64,000 bases of DNA, taken from positions 4,092,001 through 4,156,000 of the forward strand of contig NZ_CP133018.1 in NCBI RefSeq assembly GCF_030866785.1. The letters are read 5' to 3'. Both the position numbers and the translations under genes were made by a program. The DNA is from Agromyces protaetiae (GTDB lineage: Bacteria; Actinomycetota; Actinomycetes; Actinomycetales; Microbacteriaceae). Of this stretch, positions 52,221 to 61,282 are shown piece after piece. A model generated the notes under the pieces. The model saw only the letters and a program-made list of their open reading frames with translations. It did no database searches and was not told the DNA's origin. Positions within the stretch are counted from its first letter, which is position 1. Every line of letters starts with the position of its first letter.

Positions 52221-53345
52221 CTATTCTTCCAGTGCGGCGGGGAGCGGGGAAGCCGTGACGCCCCACGACTCGAGGATGAGCCGCGCATTGTGGATCTGGC
52301 TGCCGAGGTACGTCTCGCCATCGGTGCCCTCGGCGCCGAGCGAGTCGCCGTAGAGCGCGTCGTCGCCCGCGTACACCGCGACGCCGGCCTCCCGCGCGAT
52401 GGTCTCCGCGGCCTTGGGCGAGATGGAGCCCTCCGAGAAGACCGCTTGCACGCCGGTCGCCGTGATGCGAGCCACGAGCTCGTCGATCTCGGCCGCGCTC
52501 GGCTCGGCATTGTCGTCGAAGCTCGGGATCACGCTGCCGACGAACGTGATGCCGTAGGCGTCGAGGAAATAGGTGAACGCATCGTGGTTGGTGACCAGCA
52601 GGCGCTGCTCGGCCGGGACCGTGTCGACGTTCTCGGCGATCCAGGTGTCGAGGGCCTCGAGCTTGGCCTCGTACGCGGCCTCGTTGTCCTCGATCTCGGC
52701 GGCATCGAGGCCGTCGACGTCGGCCAGCCCGTGCGCGATGTTGTGCACCATCACCGCGGCGAGCGCAGGATCGGTCCAGATGTGCGGATTGCCGTCTTCG
52801 TGCGCGTGGTCGTGGTCGTCGGCGTGGTCGTGGTCGTCGGCGTGGTCGTGGTCGTCGTGTGCGGCGTCGTCGGCGTGCTCGTCTTCAGCGTGATCGTGAT
52901 CGTGATCCTCGCCCTCGGCGTGGTCATGGGCGTGGTCCTCCTCGCCGGCGTGCGAGTGCGTGCCGTGCGTCTCGATGCCGTCGCCCGCGTCGATCAGCAC
53001 ACCGTCGAAGCCCGAGGCGCTCACGGCGTCCTCGACCCAGGACTCGAGCCCGGCGCCGTTGATGACGAGCGCGTCCGCGTTCGCGAGCGCGGCCAGCTGC
53101 GCGGCCGACGGGTCGAACGAGTGGGCGCTCTGGCCTGGGGTGAGCATCTGCGTGACGGCGGCCTGCTCCCCCACGAGCTCACGTGTGAAGTCACCGACCT
53201 GCGTCGTGGTCGCGACGATCGACACGCCGTCCGGCTCTGCGGCCGCGCCGGCGCATCCGCTGAGTGCCACCGCGGTCGTCGTGAGGACGCCGCCCACCAA
53301 GAGCGCGCGCGAGAGGACGGACCGGGCAGGGCGGGGTGCAGACAT
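52221..53345 (-). CDS. znuA: Zinc-binding lipoprotein of the ABC importer (His-rich loop)
   Basis: 374 aa, ATG 53345. Lipobox 'ALSGC', Cys31. Cluster A-I binding protein: 'IVATTTQVGDFTRELVG', 'MLTPGQSAHSFDPSAAQLAAL', 'NPHIWTDPALAAVMVHNIA', 'LLVTNHDAFTYFLDAYGI', 'VFSEGSISPKAAETIAREAGV'. The metal ligands are His in 'SAHSF', 'NPHIW' and 'TNHDAF' plus an acidic residue. A loop at about 125-188 is packed with His/Asp, typical of zinc transporters. The mRNA probably starts at the ATG itself, 7 nt behind TATCGT, under a Zur-type box. Confidence 0.95.
   Translation of the reverse strand: MSAPRPARSVLSRALLVGGVLTTTAVALSGCAGAAAEPDGVSIVATTTQVGDFTRELVGEQAAVTQMLTPGQSAHSFDPSAAQLAALANADALVINGAGLESWVEDAVSASGFDGVLIDAGDGIETHGTHSHAGEEDHAHDHAEGEDHDHDHAEDEHADDAAHDDHDHADDHDHADDHDHAHEDGNPHIWTDPALAAVMVHNIAHGLADVDGLDAAEIEDNEAAYEAKLEALDTWIAENVDTVPAEQRLLVTNHDAFTYFLDAYGITFVGSVIPSFDDNAEPSAAEIDELVARITATGVQAVFSEGSISPKAAETIAREAGVAVYAGDDALYGDSLGAEGTDGETYLGSQIHNARLILESWGVTASPLPAALEE
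52804..52857. repeat. 18-bp tandem repeat coding for the His/Asp-rich loop
   Basis: GCGTGGTCGTGGTCGTCG at 52804, 52822 and 52840, three exact copies in frame within znuA. Each codes for a His-Ala-Asp-Asp-His-Asp-like unit. Copy number can change without frameshift. Confidence 0.85.
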
Positions 53346-53352
53346 GCGCTCT

Positions 53353-53380
53353 ACGATAGTTTCTTGAGAATGATTGTCAA
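53353..53380 (-). promoter_or_regulatory. Zur-type operator on the zinc operon promoter
   Basis: TTGAGAATGATTGTCAA (53364-53380) is a 17-bp palindrome with 7 of 8 pairs and an AT-rich centre, matching the Zur/Fur box style. Read leftward it holds -35 TTGACA (53375-53380) and ends before -10 TATCGT (53353-53358); transcription would start on the ATG at 53345. Confidence 0.75.
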
Positions 53381-53447
53381 ACTCACGACGCGACGCGACG
53401 CGTCATCGTTCGCCGGGGACTGGCGCCCGGGTCTGGCAGGTGAGAGG

Positions 53448-53939
53448 GTGAAGCACGTGGAGCCGACCACGACCCCCCTCACGTTGCATCCGTTCACCCT
53501 GGCCGACGCCGAACGCATCCTCGCGGGCGAGGTGGACCCCTATGACGGCTGGGAGGGCGGCTACTCGTTCGTCGACGAGCCCGAGCTCATCGACGAGTAC
53601 GTCGCGGCGGTGCAGGCCGGGGGAGACCCCGCGCCCTTCGGGCCGTACCTCGTACGACGCGGCGCGCACGGCGCGGCCATCGGTGGCGTGAACCTCTTCG
53701 CCCCCGGCGACGACGGCGCGGTCGAGTTCGCCTTCGGACTGGTCCCGGCCGTGCGCGGTCAGGGCCTCGCGGTGCACGCGGTGACCGCGGCGCTCGCGAT
53801 CATCCGTGCGTCCGGCGCCGGACTCGCACGCGCCGAGGCCGAAATCGGCAACACCCCGGCGCGTCACGCGCTCGAGAAAGCGGGCCTGACCGAGGTCGGC
53901 CGCAATGGCGACTCGGTCGTCTACGAGCGCCGCCTCTGA
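53448..53939 (+). CDS. GNAT acetyltransferase
   Basis: 163 aa from GTG 53448. AGGTGAG just upstream is a usable site; an ATG at 53370 is in frame but lies inside the Zur box. 'LTLHPFTLADAERILAGEVD' at the start and 'VEFAFGLVPAVRGQGLAVHAVTAALAII' (acetyl-CoA loop Arg-Gly-Gln-Gly-Leu-Ala) with 'NTPARHALEKAGLTEVGRNGDSVVYER' fit RimJ/RimL-like GNAT proteins. Substrate unknown. It shares its upstream region with the zinc operon. Confidence 0.85.
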   Translation: MKHVEPTTTPLTLHPFTLADAERILAGEVDPYDGWEGGYSFVDEPELIDEYVAAVQAGGDPAPFGPYLVRRGAHGAAIGGVNLFAPGDDGAVEFAFGLVPAVRGQGLAVHAVTAALAIIRASGAGLARAEAEIGNTPARHALEKAGLTEVGRNGDSVVYERRL

Positions 53940-54014
53940 GCCGCGCGTCGCCGCCGAGCCGGCTGCGGCCGTTCAGCGGTGCGCGGCCTCGCCGCGCGCG
54001 ATCACTCCAGCCCA

Positions 54015-55412
54015 TCACTCCAGCAGGAGGGCCGGCTCCTCGATGATCGACGCGACGTCGGCGAGGAAGCGGCTCGCCACGTCGCCGTCGACGACGCGGT
54101 GATCGAACGATCCGCCGATCGTGGTGACGAACCGCGGTCGCACCTCGCCGTCGACGACCCACGGCTTCTGCCGGATCGTGCCGAGCGCGACGATCGCGAC
54201 CTCACCGGGGTTCAGGATCGGGGTGCCCGTGTCCATGCCGAAGACACCGATGTTCGTGATGGTGATCGTGCCGCCCCGCATCTCGGCCGGCTGCGTCTTG
54301 CCCTCGCGCGCAGTGAGCGTGAGCTGTTCGAGGGCCGCGGCCAGTTCGACCATCGTCATCGCCTGCGCGTCCTTCACGTTCGGGACGATGAGCCCCCTCG
54401 GCGTCGCCGCGGCGATGCCGAGGTTGACGAAGTGCTTGACGATGATCTCTTCGTCGGTCCACTGCGCATTGGCCGTGGGGTTCCGGCGCACCGCCCAGAT
54501 GAGGGCCTTCGCCATGATGAGGAGGGGCGAGACCTTCACGCCCGCGTAGTCCGGCGAGGACTTGAGGCGCTTGACGTATTCCATGGTCCGGGTCGCGTCG
54601 ACATCCACGAACACCGATACATGCGGCGCGGAGTATGCGCTCTGCACCATCGCGTTGGCGATCGCCTTGCGCACGCCCTTCACGGGAATGCGGCTCTCGC
54701 GAGCGGCCGGCGGCTCGGGAGTCTGGATGTTGCGGAAGACACTCGCCTGGCTGGCCTCGCGGATGACGTCGTCGCGCGTGACATCGCCGATCGGCCCGGT
54801 CGGCGTGACGCGGGTGAGGTCGACGCCGAGGTCTTTCGCGAGCTTGCGGATCGGCGGCTTCGCGATCACGGGCAGCGACGACTCGGCCCGGCGCTCGGCC
54901 GCGGCCGGCTGGGCGGCGCCCACGGGGGCGGGCGGTGCAGGGGGTACGACCTGCTCGGCGACAGCCGGCACCGCGGGAGCGGCGGCCGCGAGCTTCTCGT
55001 GCGCCGTGCCCGGTGACGCGTGCCGACGCCGGCGGCTCTGAGCTGGTCCTGAACTGCCGTGCCCCACGAGCACCGCGCCACTCGCCTCGGGCGACGCCGG
55101 CGTCGCCGTGGGCGCCGTGGGCGCTTCAGCTCGCGGCTGACCCGGCGCCTCGCCGGAAGAGCCCTCGGCGGCGTCCGTGCTGATGACGAGGATCGGCGTG
55201 CCGACGTCGACCGTCGCTCCCTCCTCGACGAGCAGCTCGGCGACGACGCCCTCGAACGCACTCGGCAGCTCGACGAGCGACTTCGCGGTCTCGATCTCGA
55301 CGAACACCTGATCGAGGGCGATGCGGTCGCCGGGGGCGACGCGCCACTGCACGATCTCGGCCTCGGTCAGGCCCTCGCCGACGTCGGGCAGGGGGAACCG
55401 GATCTCGCTCAT
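54015..55412 (-). CDS. Branched-chain 2-oxoacid dehydrogenase E2 (dihydrolipoyl acyltransferase)
   Basis: 465 aa, ATG 55412 with AAAGGG upstream. Order: lipoyl domain (1-75) with Lys44 in '[13 protein letters not shown]', Pro/Ala-rich linker, peripheral subunit-binding domain ('[29 protein letters not shown]'), and catalytic domain ending '[14 protein letters not shown]' (His438, Asp442). It transfers the acyl group to CoA. Follows E1beta after 52 nt. Pyruvate specificity cannot be excluded from sequence. Confidence 0.94.
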   Translation of the reverse strand: MSEIRFPLPDVGEGLTEAEIVQWRVAPGDRIALDQVFVEIETAKSLVELPSAFEGVVAELLVEEGATVDVGTPILVISTDAAEGSSGEAPGQPRAEAPTAPTATPASPEASGAVLVGHGSSGPAQSRRRRHASPGTAHEKLAAAAPAVPAVAEQVVPPAPPAPVGAAQPAAAERRAESSLPVIAKPPIRKLAKDLGVDLTRVTPTGPIGDVTRDDVIREASQASVFRNIQTPEPPAARESRIPVKGVRKAIANAMVQSAYSAPHVSVFVDVDATRTMEYVKRLKSSPDYAGVKVSPLLIMAKALIWAVRRNPTANAQWTDEEIIVKHFVNLGIAAATPRGLIVPNVKDAQAMTMVELAAALEQLTLTAREGKTQPAEMRGGTITITNIGVFGMDTGTPILNPGEVAIVALGTIRQKPWVVDGEVRPRFVTTIGGSFDHRVVDGDVASRFLADVASIIEEPALLLE

Positions 55413-55464
55413 GCCTTCACCCTTTCACCAGATGTATCCCGTGCGCCGTATGCCCTGGTCGTCG

Positions 55465-56535
55465 TCAGAACGCCAGCGCCCGGTCGACGGCCTCGAGCAC
55501 GCGGTCGGGGCTCGGCAGGAACTCGGTCTCGAGGGCCGCCGGCGGGAACGGCGTGTCGAAGCCCGAAACCCGCAGCACCGGTGCCTGCAGCGAGTAGAAC
55601 GCGCGTTCGGCGACGGTCGCCGCGATCTCGGAGCCGATGCTCACGTTGCCGTACGCCTCCTGCGCGACGACGAGACGCCCGGTGCGCTCGACCGAGTCGA
55701 TCAGCGGCCCGTAGTCGATGGGGGAGAGGCTGCGGAGGTCGACGACCTCGAGGCTGGTGCCCTCGTCGGCCGCGATGTCCGCTGCCTGCAGCAGGGTGGC
55801 GATCATCGCACCATGTCCGACGACAGTCACATCCGTGCCCTGGCGCATGATGCGGCTGGAGTGCAGCGGCAGCCCCGCGTGGTCGAGGTCGACCGGCCCC
55901 TTCGGCCAGTACCGGCTCTTCGGCTCGAAGTACAGCACGGGATCGTTCGAGCGGATCGCCTCCTGGATCATCCAGTAGGCGTCGTGCGGGTTCGACGGGC
56001 TGACCACGCGGAGGCCCGGGGTGTGCGCGAAGTAGGCCTCGGGGCTCTCCTGGTGGTGCTCGATCGATCCGATGTGGCCGCCGTAGGGCACGCGGATCAC
56101 GATCGGCATCGAGACGCGGCCGTCGTGGCGGAGCGTCTGGCGCGACAGCTGGGTGGTGATCTGGTCGAACGCCGGAAAGATGAAGCCGTCGAACTGGATC
56201 TCCACGACGGGCCGGTATCCGCGCATGGCGAGTCCGATCGCGGTACCGACGATGCCCGACTCCGCGAGCGGCGTGTCGAGCACGCGGCGCTCGCCGAACT
56301 CGTCCTTCAGCCCCTCGGTCACTCGGAAGACGCCGCCGAGCGAGCCGATGTCCTCGCCCATCAGCAGCACCTTGTCGTCGGCGCGCAGCGCCTCGCGCAG
56401 CCCCGCCGTGATCGCCTTGGCCATGGAAAGGGTGTGCACACCGCGGACATCTTCGGGCTGGTCGGGCTCGGTGCCCGATCCGTCAGCGACGGGCGACTCC
56501 GTCTTCATTCCGGTCTCGGCATATGTGTCGGTCAT
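55465..56535 (-). CDS. Branched-chain 2-oxoacid dehydrogenase E1 beta subunit
   Basis: 356 aa, ATG 56535 overlapping the E1alpha stop by 4 bp. 'MAKAITAGLREALRADDKVLLMGEDIGSLGGVFRVTEGL' and 'ERRVLDTPLAESGIVGTAIGLAMRGYRPVVEIQF' are the thiamine-pyrophosphate pyrimidine domain; 'IMRQGTDVTVVGHGAMI' and 'SIGSEIAATVAERAFYSL' form the C-terminal domain. The first about 30 residues are a charged extension. Confidence 0.95.
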   Translation of the reverse strand: MTDTYAETGMKTESPVADGSGTEPDQPEDVRGVHTLSMAKAITAGLREALRADDKVLLMGEDIGSLGGVFRVTEGLKDEFGERRVLDTPLAESGIVGTAIGLAMRGYRPVVEIQFDGFIFPAFDQITTQLSRQTLRHDGRVSMPIVIRVPYGGHIGSIEHHQESPEAYFAHTPGLRVVSPSNPHDAYWMIQEAIRSNDPVLYFEPKSRYWPKGPVDLDHAGLPLHSSRIMRQGTDVTVVGHGAMIATLLQAADIAADEGTSLEVVDLRSLSPIDYGPLIDSVERTGRLVVAQEAYGNVSIGSEIAATVAERAFYSLQAPVLRVSGFDTPFPPAALETEFLPSPDRVLEAVDRALAF

Positions 56536-57665
56536 GCGGTGCCTCCGTCGAGGCCTCGCTCGAACGCGTCGAGCCAGGCGAACTGATCCTGCATGAGCTG
56601 GTGCGGCTCACTGTAGACGTGCGCGAACATCGTCTCGCGCGAAGGCGCCGGCGCCTCGAGCGCGCGCCGACGGAGGTCCGCGGCGACGTCCTGCGCCTCC
56701 TGGTCGACCTCGGCGAAGTACGCCGCGCTGGCGCCGCGGCCCTCGAGCCACGTGCGGTACCGCGTGATGGGATCGCGCTCGGCCCAGTACTCCTCCTCGG
56801 CGCGGGTGCGGTACTTCGTGGGGTCGTCGGCGGTGGTGTGGGCACCCATGCGATAGGTGACGGCCTCGATGAAGCTCGGGCCGATGCCCGACCGTGCCTC
56901 CTCGAGCGCAACCCGGCTCACGGCGTAGCTCACGAGCACGTCGTTGCCGTCGATACGCAGGCCGGGCATGCCGAAGCCGGTGCCGCGCAGCGAGATCGGG
57001 CTGCGCGACTGCCGCTCGACCGGAACAGAGATCGCCCACTGGTTGTTCTGCACGAAGAACACCTGGGGGGTCTGGTAGCTCGACGCGAACACGAGCGCCT
57101 CGCTCGCGTCGCCCTGCGATGTCGCCCCGTCGCCGTAGTACACGAGCACGGCCGCGTCGGCCTCGGGGTCACCGGTCGCGGTGGCGCCGTCGAAGGTGAG
57201 GCCCATCGCGTAGCCCGTCGCGTGCAGCGTCTGCGAGGCGAGCACCAGCGTGTAGAGGTGGAAGTTCCCGTTCTCCGCCGGGTCCCAGCCGCCGAGCGTC
57301 GCACCGCGCAGCAGCGTGAGGATCTTCACCGGGTCGAGCCCGCGGATCATGCCGACGATGTGTTCGCGGTACGACGGGAAGATGTGATCCTGCGGCCTGG
57401 CGGCACGAGCGGAGCCGACCTGTGCCGCCTCCTGGCCATGGCTCGGCACCCAGAGCGCGAGCTGACCCTGCCGCTGGAGGTTCGCTCCGGCGATGTCGAT
57501 GCGGCGCGAGATCGTCATGTCCCGGTAGAACTGCTCGAGCTCGACGTCGGAGAGGGCCTCCACCACCGGAAGGAACTGCTCGGCCTCCGGCGTGGGCCGC
57601 AGCTCACCCTCGTGGGTGAGGAGCTGCAGGGTCGGCGCGGAGAAGTCTCGTTGGAGGGCTGCCAC
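56532..57665 (-). CDS. Branched-chain 2-oxoacid dehydrogenase E1 alpha subunit
   Basis: 377 aa from GTG 57665; TACCGT (57672-57677) ends 6 nt before, a leaderless pattern, so no ribosome site is needed. 'FYRDMTISRRIDIAGANLQRQGQLALWVPSHGQEAAQVGSA' and 'LVYYGDGATSQGDASEALVFASSYQTPQVFFVQNNQWAIS' (thiamine-pyrophosphate Gly-Asp-Gly ... Asn motif) identify E1alpha; 'EAVTYRMGAHTTADDPTKYR' carries the phosphorylation-loop region. First gene of the E1a-E1b-E2 operon; E3 is not in the window. Confidence 0.95.
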   Translation of the reverse strand: MAALQRDFSAPTLQLLTHEGELRPTPEAEQFLPVVEALSDVELEQFYRDMTISRRIDIAGANLQRQGQLALWVPSHGQEAAQVGSARAARPQDHIFPSYREHIVGMIRGLDPVKILTLLRGATLGGWDPAENGNFHLYTLVLASQTLHATGYAMGLTFDGATATGDPEADAAVLVYYGDGATSQGDASEALVFASSYQTPQVFFVQNNQWAISVPVERQSRSPISLRGTGFGMPGLRIDGNDVLVSYAVSRVALEEARSGIGPSFIEAVTYRMGAHTTADDPTKYRTRAEEEYWAERDPITRYRTWLEGRGASAAYFAEVDQEAQDVAADLRRRALEAPAPSRETMFAHVYSEPHQLMQDQFAWLDAFERGLDGGTA

Positions 57666-57671
57666 CGTTCC

Positions 57672-57717
57672 ACGGTACTCGCTCTGCCTGACCGCATTCT
57701 TGTGAGACGGCCACAAG
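57672..57717 (-). promoter_or_regulatory. Promoter region of the 2-oxoacid dehydrogenase operon
   Basis: -10 TACCGT on the minus strand (57672-57677). Upstream lies a perfect inverted repeat CTTGTG / CACAAG (57699-57704, 57712-57717, 7-nt centre), covering the -35 position: a candidate operator, for example for an Lrp-type BkdR regulator (inference). Confidence 0.55.
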
Positions 57718-57744
57718 CTCGACGGCGATTGCTTTGGTGAGCGC

Positions 57745-58842
57745 CTACAGAGCGGCCGGCGGATCGAGTGCGGCGAGGGCCTCGATGACCGCCTGCACCG
57801 ACGGCTCTTCGCCCACGCTGACGCGAATGCCGTCACCGGGGAACGGGCGGGCGACGACCCCCGCGCTCCACAGCGCTTCGGCCGTCGTCTCGGTCGCGTC
57901 GCCGGTCGGCAGCCAGATGAAGTTGCCCTGGGCCGCGGGCACCGGCCAGCCGGCGGCGAGGAGCGCGTCGCGGAGCCGGTCGCGGCGCTCGACGATCGCG
58001 GCCACGCGGTCGAGGAGCTCGGCTTCAGCCTCGGGTTCGAGGGAGGCGAGCGCTCCGGCGGTCGACGCCGCCGTGACGCCGAGCGGGATCGCGGTCGACC
58101 GGGCCGCGTCGAGCACGGCGACCGGGCCGATGGCGTACCCCACACGCAGCCCGGCGAGACCGTAGGCCTTCGAGAACGTGCGCAGGATGACGAGGTTCGG
58201 GTATCGCCGGATGAGCTCGCGGCCGTCGACGGATGCCTCGTCGCGGACGAACTCGACGTACGCCTCGTCGAGCAGCACGAGCAGGTCCGAAGGCAGCCGG
58301 CGCATGAGCGCCGCGAACTCGTCGGCCGTCACGACGGTTCCCGTGGGGTTGTTGGGGGAGCACACGATGAGCACGCGCGTGCGGTCCGTGACGGCGGCCG
58401 CCATGTCGTCGAGTTCGTGCCCGTGATCCGCCCGGTTGGGCACCTGGACGCTCGTGGCGCCCGAGACCGTGACGAGACCCGGGTATGCCTCGAAGGACCG
58501 CCACGCGTAGACGACCTCGTCTCCGGGGCCTGCCGCCGCCTGGATGAACTGCGCGAGCAGCGAGACCGACCCGGCGCCGACGAGCACCTCGTCGGCCGTG
58601 ACGCCGTAGCGCTCGGCCAGTCGCTCCCGGAGCGCGAGCGCGCTCGCGTCGGGGTACCGGTTGACGGCCCCCGCCGCGTCGGCGACGGCCTGGCGCACCG
58701 AGGGCAGCGGATCGAACGGATTCTCGTTGCTCGAGAGCTTGAATCCGTCGGCCGGGGCGGGGCGGCCCTGCCGGTACGCGGGGAGGGCGGCGATCTCTGG
58801 GCGCAGGCGGACGGGTGCCGGCGCGGGCTCCGAAGCGGTCAC
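57745..58842 (-). CDS. hisC: Histidinol-phosphate-type aminotransferase
   Basis: 365 aa from GTG 58842; TACGGT (58850-58855) ends 7 nt before, leaderless. Class I/II PLP aminotransferase: '[17 protein letters not shown]', '[21 protein letters not shown]', '[34 protein letters not shown]', '[11 protein letters not shown]', PLP lysine in '[19 protein letters not shown]'. Such lone copies away from the his operon often act on aromatic amino acids, so HisC is the family name, not a proven role. Confidence 0.9.
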   Translation of the reverse strand: MTASEPAPAPVRLRPEIAALPAYRQGRPAPADGFKLSSNENPFDPLPSVRQAVADAAGAVNRYPDASALALRERLAERYGVTADEVLVGAGSVSLLAQFIQAAAGPGDEVVYAWRSFEAYPGLVTVSGATSVQVPNRADHGHELDDMAAAVTDRTRVLIVCSPNNPTGTVVTADEFAALMRRLPSDLLVLLDEAYVEFVRDEASVDGRELIRRYPNLVILRTFSKAYGLAGLRVGYAIGPVAVLDAARSTAIPLGVTAASTAGALASLEPEAEAELLDRVAAIVERRDRLRDALLAAGWPVPAAQGNFIWLPTGDATETTAEALWSAGVVARPFPGDGIRVSVGEEPSVQAVIEALAALDPPAAL

Positions 58843-58984
58843 GACCTCCACCGTAGCCGCGAACCACTGCGGAGGGTGTCCCGGCTCTCGGCGCCACAGG
58901 GGGCATTCGTCCGCGCGCCATGCGGGTTCGCGGCTCGGTTGTCCACCCTGTTCTTGCGGCGGTGGCCTCTGCCAGAGTGGAGCC

Positions 58985-59368
58985 ATGCGGTTCATCATCA
59001 AGGTCCTCGTGGTCGCCTTCGCCCTCTGGCTCACGACATTGATCGTCGCCGGCGTGCACGTCGTGCCGTACGAGGAGACGACCCTCGGCACCGTGCTCAC
59101 CTATCTATTGGTGGCCCTGATCTTCGGTCTGGTGAACGCGATCGTCGGCACGGCGATCCGCATCGTCGCCTTCCCGCTGTACCTCATCACGCTGGGGCTC
59201 ATCTCGTTCATCGTGAACGGACTGCTGCTGCTCATCGTCGACTGGATCAGCGGCCTCATGGGCTTCGGCCTCGTGGTCGACGGCTTCTGGTGGGGCGTGC
59301 TGGGCGCACTCGTGCTCGGCATCTTCAGCTGGATCATCGGCCTCATCGTGCGGCCGGCCCGGAGCTGA
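58985..59368 (+). CDS. Phage-holin-family (COG1950) membrane protein
   Basis: 127 aa, ATG 58985. Four membrane segments: '[28 protein letters not shown]', '[18 protein letters not shown]', '[27 protein letters not shown]', '[23 protein letters not shown]'. The last segment and the Leu-Ile-Thr-Leu-Gly motif fit the Phage_holin_4_2 family. Function unknown in cells. Divergent from hisC; its end overlaps the hydrolase gene by 26 bp. Confidence 0.85.
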   Translation: MRFIIKVLVVAFALWLTTLIVAGVHVVPYEETTLGTVLTYLLVALIFGLVNAIVGTAIRIVAFPLYLITLGLISFIVNGLLLLIVDWISGLMGFGLVVDGFWWGVLGALVLGIFSWIIGLIVRPARS

Positions 59369-60791
59369 CGCGTGACGCGCGCCAGTCGGTGCGCTCTCCC
59401 GAGGCAGTGCCGGTGAAGTCGCGGATCAGGTCGCCGAAGGCGGCCAGCTCGGGGGCCTTCGAGTGGTCGACGAGCTCGGCGGTCTCGCGGTAGCGGGCGA
59501 GTTCGTGCGCGGGCAGCAGCTCTGCGCCGGCGCCCTCGGCCGTGGGCAGCGCGGCTCGGCTCGCGGTCACAAGGCCGGGCGACGGATGCCCCGGGCCGCC
59601 GAGCGCCGGGATCAGGTCCTCCTCGTGCTCGAGCGAGAGCACGGGCACGTCACCGAGATCCGTACTCGCGACCGGGCCGCCGAGGTTCACGGCACCGACG
59701 ACGTTGAGCTCATGGTCTGCCACCATGCCCGCCGCGACGATTCCGCCCGCCGAGTAGCCCACCGGCAGGATGGGGTCGCCGGGACGCGCGCCCGCCTCGG
59801 CGAGCGCCTGCCGCACCGCCCGGTCGGCCGCGCCCGATTCGGCCCCGCTGACCCGGAACCGGTCGAGGCCTGAGTCGTCGGCGATCGCGTGCACATCGCT
59901 CGTGAGGTCGAGCGGCTCGGCGCCGGCGACCGGCGACGCCGCGAGCGTCCCGCCGACGTACACCAGCCACCGCGGCGCGGCCGCCGGTCCATAGCGTTCG
60001 ACGCGGATCTGCGCAGCGCCCGGCGCGGGAGCCGGGACACGTCGCGCGATGTCACCCACGCCCGCAGGCGGCGGCACCCTCGACACACCCACCGCGGCGT
60101 CACGCCGCACGGCGACCGGGCCGTCGACGAACGCCCGGCTGCCGAACAGGCCGAGACCGCCCGCCGCACCGAGCAGCAACGACGCGTTCTCGGGCGCGGC
60201 GACACCCGCACCGAGCAGCATCGCGATCGACGGCGGCAGGCCCCGCAACCCGAGCAGGAACTCGTCGGCCGCGCCACCCGCCGAGCGCACCAGCCGGACG
60301 AAGTCCGGGTCCGACAGGACCGCGCGTGCCGACGCCTTCGGATTCCACGCCCCGCTCGCCGCCGCCCGCGCGAGCACCGCGCCGATCGCCATGCCGGGTA
60401 CCACCAGGAACGGCAGGGCGAACAGGGCGAGGAGCCCCGTGTTCGCGGCCAGGTAGCGCGCCCCGAGGTCCCACATGGCGGTGACCGTGCGCTCGGCGCG
60501 CCCGTACTCCTCGGCGCTGCTGACGAGCGCAGCTCGCAGATGCTGCGTCTGCCATGCTGCAGTCTCAAGGAGCGAACTCGCGTGTGACAGGCCGGATGCC
60601 GGACCCCACGAACCGGCACCGGGCGCGTCGGACACCCCGCTCTGCACGATCCCGCGGCGGATCGCCGCGGCCCGCTCACGCCAGTCGCGACACGCACCCT
60701 CGAGCGCGCCGAGCGCGGCCGCCTCGGCGAACAGCTCGTCGAGCGCCACCCGGCTCCCACCGCCGACACTCACCGTGAGGTCATCGCCCAT
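59343..60791 (-). CDS. Alpha/beta-hydrolase-like protein with helical N-terminus
   Basis: 482 aa, ATG 60791. Residues 1-110 are helical and WXG100-like in style ('ACRDWRERAAAIRRGIV', 'TAAWQTQHLRAALVSSAEEYGRAE'), then a hydrophobic pair ('TGLLALFALPFLVVPGMAIGAVLARAA'). The last 200 residues look like an alpha/beta hydrolase with nucleophile Ser about 347 in 'LPVGYSAGGIVAAGMVAD' and a C-terminal His candidate in 'LVDHSKAPEL'. The architecture resembles proteins handled by type VII secretion-like systems. A small helical protein gene lies 42 nt upstream in the same direction. Confidence 0.75.
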   Translation of the reverse strand: MGDDLTVSVGGGSRVALDELFAEAAALGALEGACRDWRERAAAIRRGIVQSGVSDAPGAGSWGPASGLSHASSLLETAAWQTQHLRAALVSSAEEYGRAERTVTAMWDLGARYLAANTGLLALFALPFLVVPGMAIGAVLARAAASGAWNPKASARAVLSDPDFVRLVRSAGGAADEFLLGLRGLPPSIAMLLGAGVAAPENASLLLGAAGGLGLFGSRAFVDGPVAVRRDAAVGVSRVPPPAGVGDIARRVPAPAPGAAQIRVERYGPAAAPRWLVYVGGTLAASPVAGAEPLDLTSDVHAIADDSGLDRFRVSGAESGAADRAVRQALAEAGARPGDPILPVGYSAGGIVAAGMVADHELNVVGAVNLGGPVASTDLGDVPVLSLEHEEDLIPALGGPGHPSPGLVTASRAALPTAEGAGAELLPAHELARYRETAELVDHSKAPELAAFGDLIRDFTGTASGERTDWRASRVSSGPAAR

Positions 60792-60833
60792 CAGCCCTCA
60801 CCCACCATTCGCGACGGCCGGCATACCCGCCGG

Positions 60834-61211
60834 TCACCCCGCTCCCGGGGCATCGGCGATGACCTGGAGCCGCGTCGCCTGCCGGTGCTGCGACTCGCAC
60901 GCGTCGGCGAGGACCGCCGCCGCCGCACCGAGCCGGGTGCGGAGGTCATGCAGTCGCGCCTCGTACGCCTCGGCCGCGGTTGAACGCCAGGCGAGACATC
61001 GTCCGGTAGGCAGCATGACCCGCAGGCCGCCCTCGACCTCGGCCAGGAATGCGTCGAGTTCGGCCCGGTGGCGTGCGGCCGCGGCCGCGAGGCGGGTGGC
61101 TTCCGGCCCGGGCAGGAGCCCGGCATGGAGGTTCGGCATCCCGACATCGTCGCGGCACGAGACGGCCCACCCCGAGGCATCCGCTCGATCTGTGAGGTCC
61201 GCGCGAGACAT
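60834..61211 (-). CDS. Small helical protein, possible WXG100/ESX-like partner
   Basis: 125 aa from ATG 61211; ATG 61142 would shorten it to 102. No strong ribosome site is seen. Helical: 'GPEATRLAAAAARHRAELDAFLAEVEGGLRVMLPTGRCLAWRSTAAEAYEARLHDLRTRLGAAAAVLADACES'. A WXS in place of WXG, with a preceding helix and a following helix, fits a WXG100 fold. It forms a pair with the hydrolase-like gene and is probably an adaptor for it; this is inference. Confidence 0.6.
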   Translation of the reverse strand: MSRADLTDRADASGWAVSCRDDVGMPNLHAGLLPGPEATRLAAAAARHRAELDAFLAEVEGGLRVMLPTGRCLAWRSTAAEAYEARLHDLRTRLGAAAAVLADACESQHRQATRLQVIADAPGAG

Positions 61212-61282
61212 CCGTCCCTGTGGAGGGGCCGTCAACGATCCCTCATCTGGTGCCCGCGCTCCGATCTCGCCAGAATGGAGCA

